DNA of 7,740 nucleotides from NCBI GenBank assembly GCA_013360985.1, contig JABWAM010000110.1, positions 1-7,740 of the forward strand. The letters are read 5' to 3'. Below are positions 1 through 6,445 of this stretch, piece by piece. The first letter of the stretch is position 1; every line of letters starts with the position of its first letter. The notes under the pieces were generated by a model. That model saw only the letters and a list, made by a program, of their open reading frames with translations, searched no databases and had not been told where the DNA came from. The translations under genes and the position numbers were made by a program. The stretch comes from Verrucomicrobiia bacterium. Lineage in GTDB: Bacteria > Verrucomicrobiota > Verrucomicrobiia > JABWAM01.

Positions 1-88
1 CCGGCGGCGCCCTCCCTCGCTTCGCGACCGAGCGGATTTTTCCCAAGCACGGACGGTGGAAAGGGAGGGCGAGGCCGCCGGCCGAGCC
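1..88. repeat. Imperfect inverted repeat, copy A of a dispersed intergenic repeat (probably cut by the window edge)
   Basis: The left arm (1-17) pairs with the right arm (62-81) except for three extra bases (ctc) in the right arm. The spacer between them is about 44 bases. The right arm extends to 88, and bases 61-88 are an exact 28-base match, inverted, to 6131-6158. A 15-base stretch, GTGGAAAGGGAGGGC at 56-70, also recurs in direct orientation at 6099-6113. The layout resembles REP/BIME-type palindromic intergenic repeats, but I do not recognise a named family. The element may continue beyond base 1. It lies upstream of the first glycosyltransferase and could form a strong mRNA hairpin. Confidence 0.75.
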
Positions 89-148
89 GTCGCACCCTTC
101 TTGTGGGGAGTCTGGAATCTCGCTACGCCCCGGCCCGCCCGGTCCTCC

Positions 149-232
149 ATGGAAGATGATAAGGGTTGCCCTCGAAAAACGGAGCGGATCCGTGGATTTG
201 GGTCTTGGGAGCGCGTTACCTCTGGGTTATGA
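149..232 (+). other. Possible 27-codon leader ORF overlapping the glycosyltransferase start
   Basis: An ATG at 149 opens a short frame (MEDDKGCPRKTERIRGFG...) that ends in TGA at 230-232. This stop overlaps the ATG at 229 of the downstream glycosyltransferase in an ATGA arrangement, the layout seen in translationally coupled genes. There is no Shine-Dalgarno sequence before 149; the preceding bases are pyrimidine-rich (GGTCCTCC). The peptide matches nothing I recognise. It may simply be a chance frame in a 5' leader. Confidence 0.2.
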
Positions 233-1086
233 ATTCGCCGGCGATGATCAGCGCGGCCATCTTCACTCTGAACGAGGAGATCCATCTTCCGCGCTGTCTC
301 GCGTCGCTGCGCGCGTGCGACGACGTAGTCGTCGTGGATTCCTTGAGCGCGGATCGCACCGTCGAGATCGCGCGCGCGGCGGGCGCGCGCGTGTTTTCGC
401 ATGCGTTCACGGGTTTCGGCGATCAACGGACCTGGGCGTTCGGCGCGATTGCGTTCCGTCATCCCTGGGTGTTGGTGCTCGACGCGGACGAATGGGTGAC
501 GCCGGAGCTTTGGGAGGAGATCCGGCGCAGGACGGCGGCGGCGTCGCCCGAAGTCGCCGCGTTTCGCCTCAAGCGACGATTCTTTTGGGAAGGGCGTCCG
601 CTGCGGCGCGCGAACCTGTATCCCTCGTGGGTCGTGCGCCTCGTGCGGCCCGAACGGGTGCGCTATCTCAATCGCGGTCACGCCGAGACGCAGGAGGTCG
701 CGGGGCGAACCGAGTCGCTGGAGGAGGATTTGTTCGACGAGAATCTGAAGGGGCTCGCGGAATGGCGGTCGCGGCAGGCGCGGTACGCGGAGGAGGAGGC
801 GCGCTTCGAGGCGTCGGATCGTTCGCCCTTGCGCGCGCGCGACCTGCTGTCGCGGGATCCGCTGGCGCGGCGGGCGGTCCTCAAGCGGTTGGCGCGGCGT
901 TTTCCCGCGCGCGGCGTGGCGTGGTTTCTGTACGCGGCAGTGTGGCGCGGCGGATTTCTCGACGGGCGCATCGGGCTGCGGTTTTGTCTCGAAAAGGCGC
1001 GTTTCCAGCAGCAGATTCAGCGGCGCGCCGCCGAACTGCGCCGCGCGCGCGCCGAGGCGCGCCCGGAAGTCGGCGGGCGGAAATGA
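229..1086 (+). CDS. Family 2 glycosyltransferase, WaaE/KdtX-like (lipopolysaccharide core type)
   Basis: This is a probable cytoplasmic, membrane-associated inverting glycosyltransferase that adds a sugar from a nucleotide-sugar donor to a lipid-linked or core glycan. In the 285-residue reading it has the GT-A fold landmarks: ISAAIFTLNEE near the N-terminus (residues 7-17), VVVVDSLSADRT at 33-44 with the nucleotide-binding Asp37, and the metal-binding LDADEW at 84-89. The segment RYLNRGHAETQEV, followed by a DENLKGLAEW stretch, resembles the acceptor half of WaaE/KdtX-like proteins. The C-terminus (GGFLDGRIGLRFCLEKARF) is also typical of that group. ATG 229 was chosen because homology begins a few residues later. 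TTG 166 and ATG 244 are in-frame alternatives, and none has a good ribosome binding site. Alanine is coded almost only by GCG. The methyltransferase follows on the same strand after about 90 bases, so they may be co-transcribed. Acceptor and sugar are unknown. Confidence 0.9.
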   Translation: MNSPAMISAAIFTLNEEIHLPRCLASLRACDDVVVVDSLSADRTVEIARAAGARVFSHAFTGFGDQRTWAFGAIAFRHPWVLVLDADEWVTPELWEEIRRRTAAASPEVAAFRLKRRFFWEGRPLRRANLYPSWVVRLVRPERVRYLNRGHAETQEVAGRTESLEEDLFDENLKGLAEWRSRQARYAEEEARFEASDRSPLRARDLLSRDPLARRAVLKRLARRFPARGVAWFLYAAVWRGGFLDGRIGLRFCLEKARFQQQIQRRAAELRRARAEARPEVGGRK

Positions 1087-1177
1087 GATCCTGCGCATTA
1101 AATCCAGGGATGTCCTTCGCGCCGCGCGATTCTTGGAGGAGGACTCGCGGGAGGGGTTCTTCGCGGCGACGGATCGC

Positions 1178-1867
1178 ATGAAGGCCCAGTGGATCAAAGA
1201 CCTCGCGCATGCGACCTTGGGCGAACTCTCGGCGCTGAACCGCTTTTGGCTGCGGACCGTCGCGCGTTCCCGACTCAAACCTCGGCGGGCCGACGGGAAA
1301 CTCTGGGTGCATCTCGGCTGCGGACGCCATTACATCGAGGGAATGATCAACGTGGACGTGAACCCTTTCGTGCGTTCGGAAGCGTGGCTCGATCTGCGCA
1401 AGGGATTGCCCTTCGCGCCGGAGAGCGTGGACGCGGTGTATTGCTGCCATGTGCTCGAGCATTTCCACGAGCCGGAGGCGCGAAAGATCGTGAGAAATTG
1501 CTGGCGCGTCTTGAAACCCGGCGGAGGGATGCGGATCGTGACGCCCGACCTCCGCAAGGCGGCGGAGGCCTATCTGCGCGGAGACGCGGACTGGTTCTCG
1601 GATTTTCCCGACAAACGGCGTTCGGCGGGAGGACGCCTCGCGAACTATCTTTTTTGCCGCGATCAGCATCGCCTCGCCTACGATTTCGGTTTTTGGGAGG
1701 AGATCCTTGCCTCGGAAGGGTTCGCCGCGGTCGCGGAGAAGCGCCCCCACGACTCGACGATTTTTCCAAGCGCGGAGTTGGCGGCGTTCGAGTATGAAAC
1801 GCCCGCGAAGCACACCTCGGTGTTCGTCGAGGCGTTTCGGTTAGTCCAAAGCCCCGCGTCACGTTGA
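1178..1867 (+). CDS. Class I SAM-dependent methyltransferase (Methyltransf_11-like)
   Basis: This 229-residue protein has a complete Rossmann-type methyltransferase core. Motif I is VHLGCGRHY (residues 44-52), followed by an acidic motif in INVDVNP (57-63). Next come SVDAVYCCHVLEHF (83-96) and the post-core LKPGGGMRIVTPDL (112-125). A later HRLAYDFGFWEEILASEGF segment is the usual C-terminal strand-helix element. Small proteins of this type are common in polysaccharide clusters, where they methylate sugars or nucleotide-sugar intermediates. The substrate cannot be read here. ATG 1178 gives a natural N-terminus (MKAQWIKDLAH). An in-frame TTG at 1133 would add 15 residues. Purine-rich GGAGGAGG and GGGAGGGG stretches lie more than 15 bases upstream of ATG 1178, so the start is not certain. 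It follows the family 2 glycosyltransferase and converges on the family 9 glycosyltransferase. Confidence 0.9.
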   Translation: MKAQWIKDLAHATLGELSALNRFWLRTVARSRLKPRRADGKLWVHLGCGRHYIEGMINVDVNPFVRSEAWLDLRKGLPFAPESVDAVYCCHVLEHFHEPEARKIVRNCWRVLKPGGGMRIVTPDLRKAAEAYLRGDADWFSDFPDKRRSAGGRLANYLFCRDQHRLAYDFGFWEEILASEGFAAVAEKRPHDSTIFPSAELAAFEYETPAKHTSVFVEAFRLVQSPASR

Positions 1868-1884
1868 CGTGTGGGAGAGTCCCT

Positions 1885-1896
1885 CCTCGGCCGAGG
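1885..1896. terminator. Perfect 12-base palindrome between convergent genes, weak terminator candidate
   Basis: CCTCGGCCGAGG is a perfect palindrome in the middle of the 45-base gap between the methyltransferase stop and the family 9 glycosyltransferase stop. Its position suits a bidirectional terminator. There is no T-run on either strand, so a Rho-independent role is weakly supported. No other hairpin in the gap is better. Confidence 0.3.
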
Positions 1897-1912
1897 CGCG
1901 TCCCGTCGGACA

Positions 1913-3004
1913 TCAGCCCGGTAGGGTTGTCGCCCATGCGATCACCTGATCGGCGACTTCGATCGGCGAGAGGTCGGCGACAGAACGGCCGCGTTGAGCG
2001 AAGGCAAAGGGGACTTCCCGTGCGCGCCAGATCCGGGGATCCGTGGCGCTGAAGAGCGCGAAGACCGGGATGCGCATCGCGGCGCCGACATGCATCTGAC
2101 CGCCGTCGGAACAGACAAGGAAGCGGGCGCGCGCGGCGAGCGCGGCGAAATGGCGGATCGACGGCGGCGTCTCGCCGGCGGTTGCTGCGCCGTGCGAAAG
2201 GCGGACGGCGGCGGCTATCGTCTTCGCGTCGGAGGAAAGGCCGCAGAGGAGAATCTCGAGGCCGAGGCGGCGACGGAGCTCCGACGCGAGGTGGGCGAAG
2301 CCCGCGGCGATCCAGCGCGACTCGTGCCGTTCCGAGGAGACGTGGATCAGGACCCAAGGACGACCCGCGAGATGATGACGGGCCTCGACCTCCTCCGCCC
2401 ACCGCCGCGTCTCGGAGGGGAGGACAAAGCTCAAGTCGCGAGAACGCGCCGCGATTTTCAGGGGCTCAAGAAACCGCAGGCAACTGTCCATCTGGTGCTC
2501 GCGCGCGACGGGGAGTTCGATCTTGAGGTTGAAACAGAAATCGAGCGGATGCCCGCGGCTCGGCACGTATCCGAGGCGCCACGGCGCGCGAGTCGCGCGC
2601 GCGATCACGGCGAGGAGCGGGGAGAACCCCGCTTTGACGGCGATCACGAGATCGTAGTTTTCGGCGCGAATCGGCGCGAGGACGCGAGGCAGGTTGAGGT
2701 AGTGGTTTCGCATCAGGCCGCGGCCCCGGCCGTAGACGTGAACTTTTTGGACGAACGGCAAACCGTCGAGAAGGACCGCGTTCTTTTCTCCGGCGAGGAC
2801 ATCGAGGCGGAGGTCGGGGCGCGCTTCGGCGAGGCTGCGCAGGAGCGGGAGCGTGCAGATCATGTCGCCGAATCCGTTGCGTCGGATCACGAGGACGCGG
2901 CGAATGGTTTCAGGACGAAAAACCGGCGACGCCGGTTTTGGGCGGCCATACGCGAGGTCGAGCGCGGCGCGCGCGAGGCAAGGCGGAATTGCGCGGCGGT
3001 TCAC
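1913..3004 (-). CDS. Family 9 glycosyltransferase (heptosyltransferase-like)
   Basis: This 363-residue protein is a GT-B glycosyltransferase of the ADP-heptose:LPS heptosyltransferase family, acting on the cytoplasmic side of the inner membrane. RRVLVIRRNGFGDMICTLPLL (about 35-55) is the family signature, with Asp47 at the position of the conserved catalytic Asp of WaaC. The C-terminal donor-binding half has FLVCSDGGQMHVGAAM (295-310; SDGGQMH 299-305) followed by IPVFALFSATDPRIW, the classic family 9 block. The segment VLIHVSSERHESRW (218-231) occupies the place of the usual glycine-bearing phosphate loop and is somewhat atypical. About 35 residues precede the first strand, slightly longer than in many relatives. 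The GTG start at 3004 overlaps the asparagine synthase stop in a GTGA arrangement, implying translational coupling. Whether the donor is heptose or another sugar is unknown. Confidence 0.93.
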   Translation of the reverse strand: MNRRAIPPCLARAALDLAYGRPKPASPVFRPETIRRVLVIRRNGFGDMICTLPLLRSLAEARPDLRLDVLAGEKNAVLLDGLPFVQKVHVYGRGRGLMRNHYLNLPRVLAPIRAENYDLVIAVKAGFSPLLAVIARATRAPWRLGYVPSRGHPLDFCFNLKIELPVAREHQMDSCLRFLEPLKIAARSRDLSFVLPSETRRWAEEVEARHHLAGRPWVLIHVSSERHESRWIAAGFAHLASELRRRLGLEILLCGLSSDAKTIAAAVRLSHGAATAGETPPSIRHFAALAARARFLVCSDGGQMHVGAAMRIPVFALFSATDPRIWRAREVPFAFAQRGRSVADLSPIEVADQVIAWATTLPG

Positions 3005-4965
3005 GGCATCTCCCAGCGGCGATACCAGAGGGCGAGGTTCATCAGCGTCCAGATCTGGAAGCTGAGTTCTCCGCGGCGCGCGCGATGATGGGCGAACAGG
3101 CGATCCAAGGCGCGGCGGTTCCAGCCTCGCGGGGGAAGTTCGGCGCGGATGCGTTCCTCGGCGAAGCGGAGGATGCGCGGCGTGAGCATGTTTCCGCTGC
3201 CGCCGCAGAAGCCGATCTTGCGGCGGGAGATAAGGTCGGGGGGGAGGAGAGGCGCGACGGCCTGTTTCAACACGGCCTTGCCGACCCCGTCGGCGATCTT
3301 CAGCGGCGAGGGAATCCGCATCGCGAGCTCGACGAGATCCGTGTCGAGGAAGGGGGCGCGGCCCTCAACGCTCGTGGCCATCATCATCTTGTCGAGGCGC
3401 ATCAGGAGGAGTTCGCCAAGGCGTTGGCGGCATTCCCAAAAAATCATTTTTTTGAGGAATTCGGGCTCAGGCCCTTCCTCCACGCGCGGGAGGGCGTCGG
3501 TCGCCGCGGCGGGGAAGAGGCGTTTCAGCATGGAAAATGCGGGGTTGAACCCCTCGTACGCGGCGGCGCTCAAGGTCGAGCTGGGCTCGAAGCGGCCCCA
3601 AGATCGCAGGCCGTGCTTCTCGCCGTCGTAGAATCCGAGCGCGGCGCTGAGAAAGACGGGTTCCCCGCTCGCCGCCCGGCGGATGTGCGTGGCGGTGCGC
3701 GCGTCAAGGAGGGAGCGTGCGAGGTGGGCGGCGGACTTTTGGATCCATCGCGGCGCCGACTGAAAATGGCGCCAATAGGTCCGCGCGCGACGCAGATAAT
3801 TACGATAGATCTCGTAGCCGGCGAAGATCTCGTCGCTGCCTTCGCCAACCTGAATGACGATCGTGCCGCGCGCTCGGGCGAGTTTGGCCACGTAATGGAG
3901 GGGGAAACAGACGGGATCGCTGAGCGGTTCATCCTGATGCTCCGGCATTTCGTCGGCGAACTCGAGGAAGTGACGATCGGAAATGAGGACCTCATGATGG
4001 TTCGTCTTGAAAAGTTCGGCAATGCGGCGCGCATGATGGATTTCGTCGTAGGGCTCTTGCGCGCGGTCTTCAAAGCCGACGGAGAAGGTGTTGACCGGTC
4101 GATCCATCGCGCGGCTCATCAAGGCCACGTTCGCGCTCGAGTCCACGCCGCCGCTGAGGAAAACGCCGAAGGGAACGTCCGACATCAAGCGTCGTTCGAC
4201 CGCGAGTTGCAGGACGCGGCGGACCTCGGCGGCGTAGTCCTCCATGCGTTTCGCCGGGCGATCGGTCGGTTGCCACGGCCGCCAATATTCGCGGAACGTC
4301 CAGCGGCCATTTTCTTCGACGGTCAAATGCGTGGAGGGCGGAAGTTTGAAAATCCCCTCAAAAAGCGTCAGGGGCGCGGGAGCGGCCGCGAAGGTGATCT
4401 GATGCCACAGCGCTTCCTCGTGGACCGCCTTGCGCGCCTCCGGATGTCGCAAGATCGCCTTGATTTCCGAGGCGAAAACGAAGTCCTTTCCGATGGAGGC
4501 GAAGTAGAGCGGCTTCTTTCCCATCCGGTCGCGCGCCAGCCAGAGGCGACGCCGCGTGGCGTCCCAGATCGCGAAGGCGAACATGCCGTGGAGACGGTCG
4601 AGGCAGGCGGGTCCCCATTCCTCGTAGGCGTGGAGGAGGGTCTCGGTGTCGGATCGCGAGCGGTAGCGGTGGCCGAGGCGCTCGAGTTCGGGACGGAGGT
4701 CGGCGTGATTGTAGATCTCGCCGTTGTACGTGATCCACAGAGAACCGTCCTCGTTCGACATTGGTTGTCGTGCGGCCTCGGAGAGGTCCACGATGCTCAG
4801 GCGGCGGTGCCCCAGCCCGACGGCGCCATCCGGCGCGATCCACGAGCCGAAGGCGTCCGGTCCGCGATGGGCGAGCGCGTCGCGCATCCGATCGAGGAGG
4901 CGTGAATCCAGAGGCGACTCGTCTTTGGGAGACGAGGTGCGCCAGATGCCGACAATACCGCACAT
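3001..4965 (-). CDS. asnB: Asparagine synthase (glutamine-hydrolysing), class II amidotransferase of a surface-glycan cluster
   Basis: The full-length 654-residue enzyme has an N-terminal glutaminase domain that hydrolyses glutamine to ammonia. Cys2 after the initiator is the nucleophile, and HRGPD (33-37), GLGHRRLSIVDL (50-61, Arg54), YNGEIYN (80-86) and SDTE (105-108) line the glutamine pocket. RDRMGKKPLYF (145-155) ends the domain. The C-terminal synthetase domain has the ATP pyrophosphatase loop SGGVDSS (271-277) and QVGEGSDEIFAGY (372-384). The family would make asparagine from aspartate. The GEGSDE form and the tight pairing with a glycosyltransferase suggest the subgroup in exopolysaccharide or O-antigen clusters, which may amidate a sugar acid. 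That is inference. ATG 4965 is fixed by the Cys2 requirement. The ribosome binding site is weak. The 143 bases between this start and the AraC-family stop hold short hairpins and no clear promoter. Confidence 0.97.
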   Translation of the reverse strand: MCGIVGIWRTSSPKDESPLDSRLLDRMRDALAHRGPDAFGSWIAPDGAVGLGHRRLSIVDLSEAARQPMSNEDGSLWITYNGEIYNHADLRPELERLGHRYRSRSDTETLLHAYEEWGPACLDRLHGMFAFAIWDATRRRLWLARDRMGKKPLYFASIGKDFVFASEIKAILRHPEARKAVHEEALWHQITFAAAPAPLTLFEGIFKLPPSTHLTVEENGRWTFREYWRPWQPTDRPAKRMEDYAAEVRRVLQLAVERRLMSDVPFGVFLSGGVDSSANVALMSRAMDRPVNTFSVGFEDRAQEPYDEIHHARRIAELFKTNHHEVLISDRHFLEFADEMPEHQDEPLSDPVCFPLHYVAKLARARGTIVIQVGEGSDEIFAGYEIYRNYLRRARTYWRHFQSAPRWIQKSAAHLARSLLDARTATHIRRAASGEPVFLSAALGFYDGEKHGLRSWGRFEPSSTLSAAAYEGFNPAFSMLKRLFPAAATDALPRVEEGPEPEFLKKMIFWECRQRLGELLLMRLDKMMMATSVEGRAPFLDTDLVELAMRIPSPLKIADGVGKAVLKQAVAPLLPPDLISRRKIGFCGGSGNMLTPRILRFAEERIRAELPPRGWNRRALDRLFAHHRARRGELSFQIWTLMNLALWYRRWEMP

Positions 4966-5045
4966 GGCTGGATGCGCAACCTACCCAAGCCTCGCGTCTC
5001 GCGCGAGCCGGGAATCCCTTTCGCGCGCGGAGAGGGGCAACTCTC

Positions 5046-5060
5046 GACGGATGTTCCGTC
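5046..5060. other. Short perfect hairpin between the AraC-family gene and asnB
   Basis: GACGGA-TGT-TCCGTC is a 6-base perfect stem with a 3-base loop, about 50 bases downstream of the AraC-family stop and about 80 bases upstream of the asnB start (both genes on the minus strand). A second 6-base stem (CTCGCG/CGCGAG) lies at 4991-5007. Neither is followed by a T-run. Either could be a weak terminator, an operator half or chance in GC-rich DNA. Confidence 0.2.
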
Positions 5061-5109
5061 CAACGCGTCATCTGGCCGGCTGCCCAGAGAGAGGAGGCGC
5101 CAGAAGAAG

Positions 5110-6027
5110 TTATCTTGATGGAGTGAGCGCCGGATGCGGCCAGGCCTCGGTTTGGCTGGCGCGATAATCGCCGGGAGCCTGACCGTACGCGCGATGGAAC
5201 GCAGCATAGAAACGGCTCGCCGAGCCGAAGCCCGCTTCGAGCGCGATATCGAGGATTTTCATGTCGGTCGTCAGGATCAGCCGTTGGGCGTGCGCCAGCC
5301 TTTGTTGGGTCAGGTAGTCGCTCAGATGCATGCCGAAGGCCTTGCGAAACAGACTCATCGCATAGTTGGGATGCAGCCCCACGAGCTTGGCGATGTTGGC
5401 GACGCGCAGGGGTTCGGTGTAGTTCTCCGCGATGAATCGCGCCATGAGCTCCACTTTGCCGATCGCTTCCGGCGAAGACGCGCTTGGGGCGCCGCGCCGG
5501 GATTCGGAGGCGAGAGGGCGGGACGAAGCGAGCGATTTGGCGGAGAACGCGAGCCGCCGCAGACGAGCCTGGAGTTCCAGGTGGCAGATCAGTTGGCGTT
5601 CGGGCGATGGACTTTTCAAGTCCTGGTGCCAGCGGTGGAACAGGTGCAGATCGAAATCAAACTGCGTGAGATCCGATTCCTCGATGATTTCGCCTTGAAG
5701 GATGGCCTGGATCAGGTTTGTCGGCAACTGATGTTGAAGGAGCCATCTCAAGGGGATGTTCAGCCAATGGGCGACCGTCGATTTCGGAAAGCTGATCAGC
5801 CGATGCGGAATCGCCGCCCAAAAGAGCGTCAAACGGGCGGGGTGAAGGGTGACGAGCTTGTCGCGGTGCAAGTAGGTGATCGCGCCGCGTTCGATGAAAT
5901 TGCATTCCACCTCTTCGTGGCGATGCAGGCGCGTCATCAGGTTGGGCGTTCCGCGCCAACTGACAAACCCCACGGTCGGGTGATCGACCAACTCTCGTCG
6001 AACGCGATCTCGACGAACGGGGCGCAT
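5110..6027 (-). CDS. AraC/XylS-family transcriptional regulator with N-terminal cupin-like domain
   Basis: This 305-residue DNA-binding regulator has an N-terminal AraC-type sensing domain with TRLHRHEEVECNFIERG (residues 32-48, His35 and His37), the usual start of the sugar-binding cupin fold. The C-terminal domain (about 190-289) carries two helix-turn-helix motifs. The first is around RVANIAKLVGLHPNYAMSLFRK and the second around ILDIALEAGFGSASRFYAAF, ending in the family hallmark FHRAYGQAPGDYR. It probably activates or represses sugar-related genes in response to a small ligand that cannot be predicted. ATG 6027 is preceded by a purine-rich GAGG immediately before the codon, not optimally spaced. 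A TAAGAT hexamer on the minus strand (6064-6069) could be a -10 element, but I see no matching -35. No divergent partner gene lies next to it, so its target is unclear. Codon use matches the glycan genes. Confidence 0.95.
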   Translation of the reverse strand: MRPVRRDRVRRELVDHPTVGFVSWRGTPNLMTRLHRHEEVECNFIERGAITYLHRDKLVTLHPARLTLFWAAIPHRLISFPKSTVAHWLNIPLRWLLQHQLPTNLIQAILQGEIIEESDLTQFDFDLHLFHRWHQDLKSPSPERQLICHLELQARLRRLAFSAKSLASSRPLASESRRGAPSASSPEAIGKVELMARFIAENYTEPLRVANIAKLVGLHPNYAMSLFRKAFGMHLSDYLTQQRLAHAQRLILTTDMKILDIALEAGFGSASRFYAAFHRAYGQAPGDYRASQTEAWPHPALTPSR

Positions 6028-6098
6028 CCTCGGAACCTAACAGGCGATGGCGCGTCGCGCATCATCTTATTTTCCGGATACGCTCTCCAGCGCAACCC

Positions 6099-6158
6099 GT
6101 GGAAAGGGAGGGCAAGGACGCTGGCGGCGAGGCTCGGCCGGCGGCCTCGCCCTCCCTT
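6099..6158. repeat. Imperfect inverted repeat, copy B of the dispersed intergenic repeat
   Basis: The left arm AAGGGAGGGCAAGG (6104-6117) pairs with the right arm ending GCCCTCCCTT (6149-6158), with one mismatch in 14 bases. Bases 6131-6158 are the exact reverse complement of 61-88 over 28 bases. Bases 6099-6113 repeat 56-70 directly over 15 bases. Copies A and B therefore share both arms, although their spacers differ. It lies about 70 bases upstream of the AraC-family start codon and may affect its transcript. Confidence 0.8.
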
Positions 6159-6199
6159 GCGTGTCCGAAATCTTTCTCCAAGGATCCGAAGGTTTTCTC

Positions 6200-6231
6200 A
6201 TGAAGTTCGGCGTTGTGCAGCCGAACTTCAT
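6200..6231. repeat. Perfect 12-base inverted repeat with 8-base loop
   Basis: ATGAAGTTCGGC (6200-6211) is followed by the loop GTTGTGCA and the exact reverse complement GCCGAACTTCAT (6220-6231). A perfect 12-base stem is unlikely by chance. It sits about 170 bases upstream of the AraC-family start and 215 bases past the beta-propeller stop. There is no strong T-run on either side, so it is not a clear terminator. It could be an operator, an RNA processing site or a piece of the surrounding repeat. Confidence 0.7.
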
Positions 6232-6288
6232 TTCATCGTCAAGCGAGGGTTGGCGCCACGCGGTCGAGATCTGCTTTCCCGCGAGGCG

Positions 6289-6312
6289 AGGGAAGGCGAG
6301 GCGCCGGCCGAG
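6289..6312. repeat. Third, diverged copy of the intergenic repeat arm
   Basis: Bases 6289-6312 match the arm at 62-86 with one substitution and one deleted base (AGGGAAGGCGAGGCGCCGG here). No clear pairing arm is present, so it looks like a partial or decayed copy. Its orientation is the same as the right arm of copy A. Confidence 0.55.
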
Positions 6313-6383
6313 GATGGACTCCCCCATGTCTTCCGCGGGGATAGGGAAACCCTTTCGGGGCCGGGTGCGCCGCGCGTTTTTCG

Positions 6384-6400
6384 CCGCGCGAATCGCGCGG
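6384..6400 (-). terminator. GC stem-loop downstream of the beta-propeller gene
   Basis: CCGCGCG-AAT-CGCGCGG is a perfect 7-base stem with a 3-base loop, about 46 bases past the beta-propeller stop on the minus strand. The bases after it on that strand (CGAAAAACG) hold no T-run. A transcript-end hairpin is possible, but intrinsic termination is not well supported. Confidence 0.3.
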
Positions 6401-6445
6401 GGAGAAACGCCGGAAGAGCGGGCGGAATTGTCGGCTGCGGGAGAT

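Larger units (their letters stand above)
6028..6445. other. Gene-free 418-base intergenic region rich in repeats and hairpins
   Basis: No frame here looks like a real protein. The translations are arginine/proline-rich shadows of GC-rich repeats. The region contains repeat copy B (6099-6158), a perfect 12-base-stem hairpin (6200-6231), a related repeat fragment (6289-6312) and a GC stem-loop (6384-6400). It separates the stop of the beta-propeller gene from the start of the AraC-family gene, both on the minus strand, so it should contain the regulator's promoter. Confidence 0.7.

Noticed and set aside
1..88. Possible CRISPR array or integron attC site suggested by the repeated palindromic units
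   Set aside because: The copies are few, far apart and in opposite orientations, with no regular spacing, no cas genes and no integrase nearby.
881..1813. Minus-strand frame of 310 codons opposite the glycosyltransferase and methyltransferase
   Set aside because: Both genes beneath it have full family motifs on the plus strand; this frame is their shadow.
1994..3088. Plus-strand frame of 364 codons opposite the family 9 glycosyltransferase
   Set aside because: It is antisense to a gene with complete family motifs and has no recognisable domain.
2938..4905. Open frame of 655 codons on the plus strand
   Set aside because: It is entirely antisense to the clearly functional asparagine synthase, and its sequence shows no domain pattern. 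Long antisense frames are expected with strong GC-ending codon bias.
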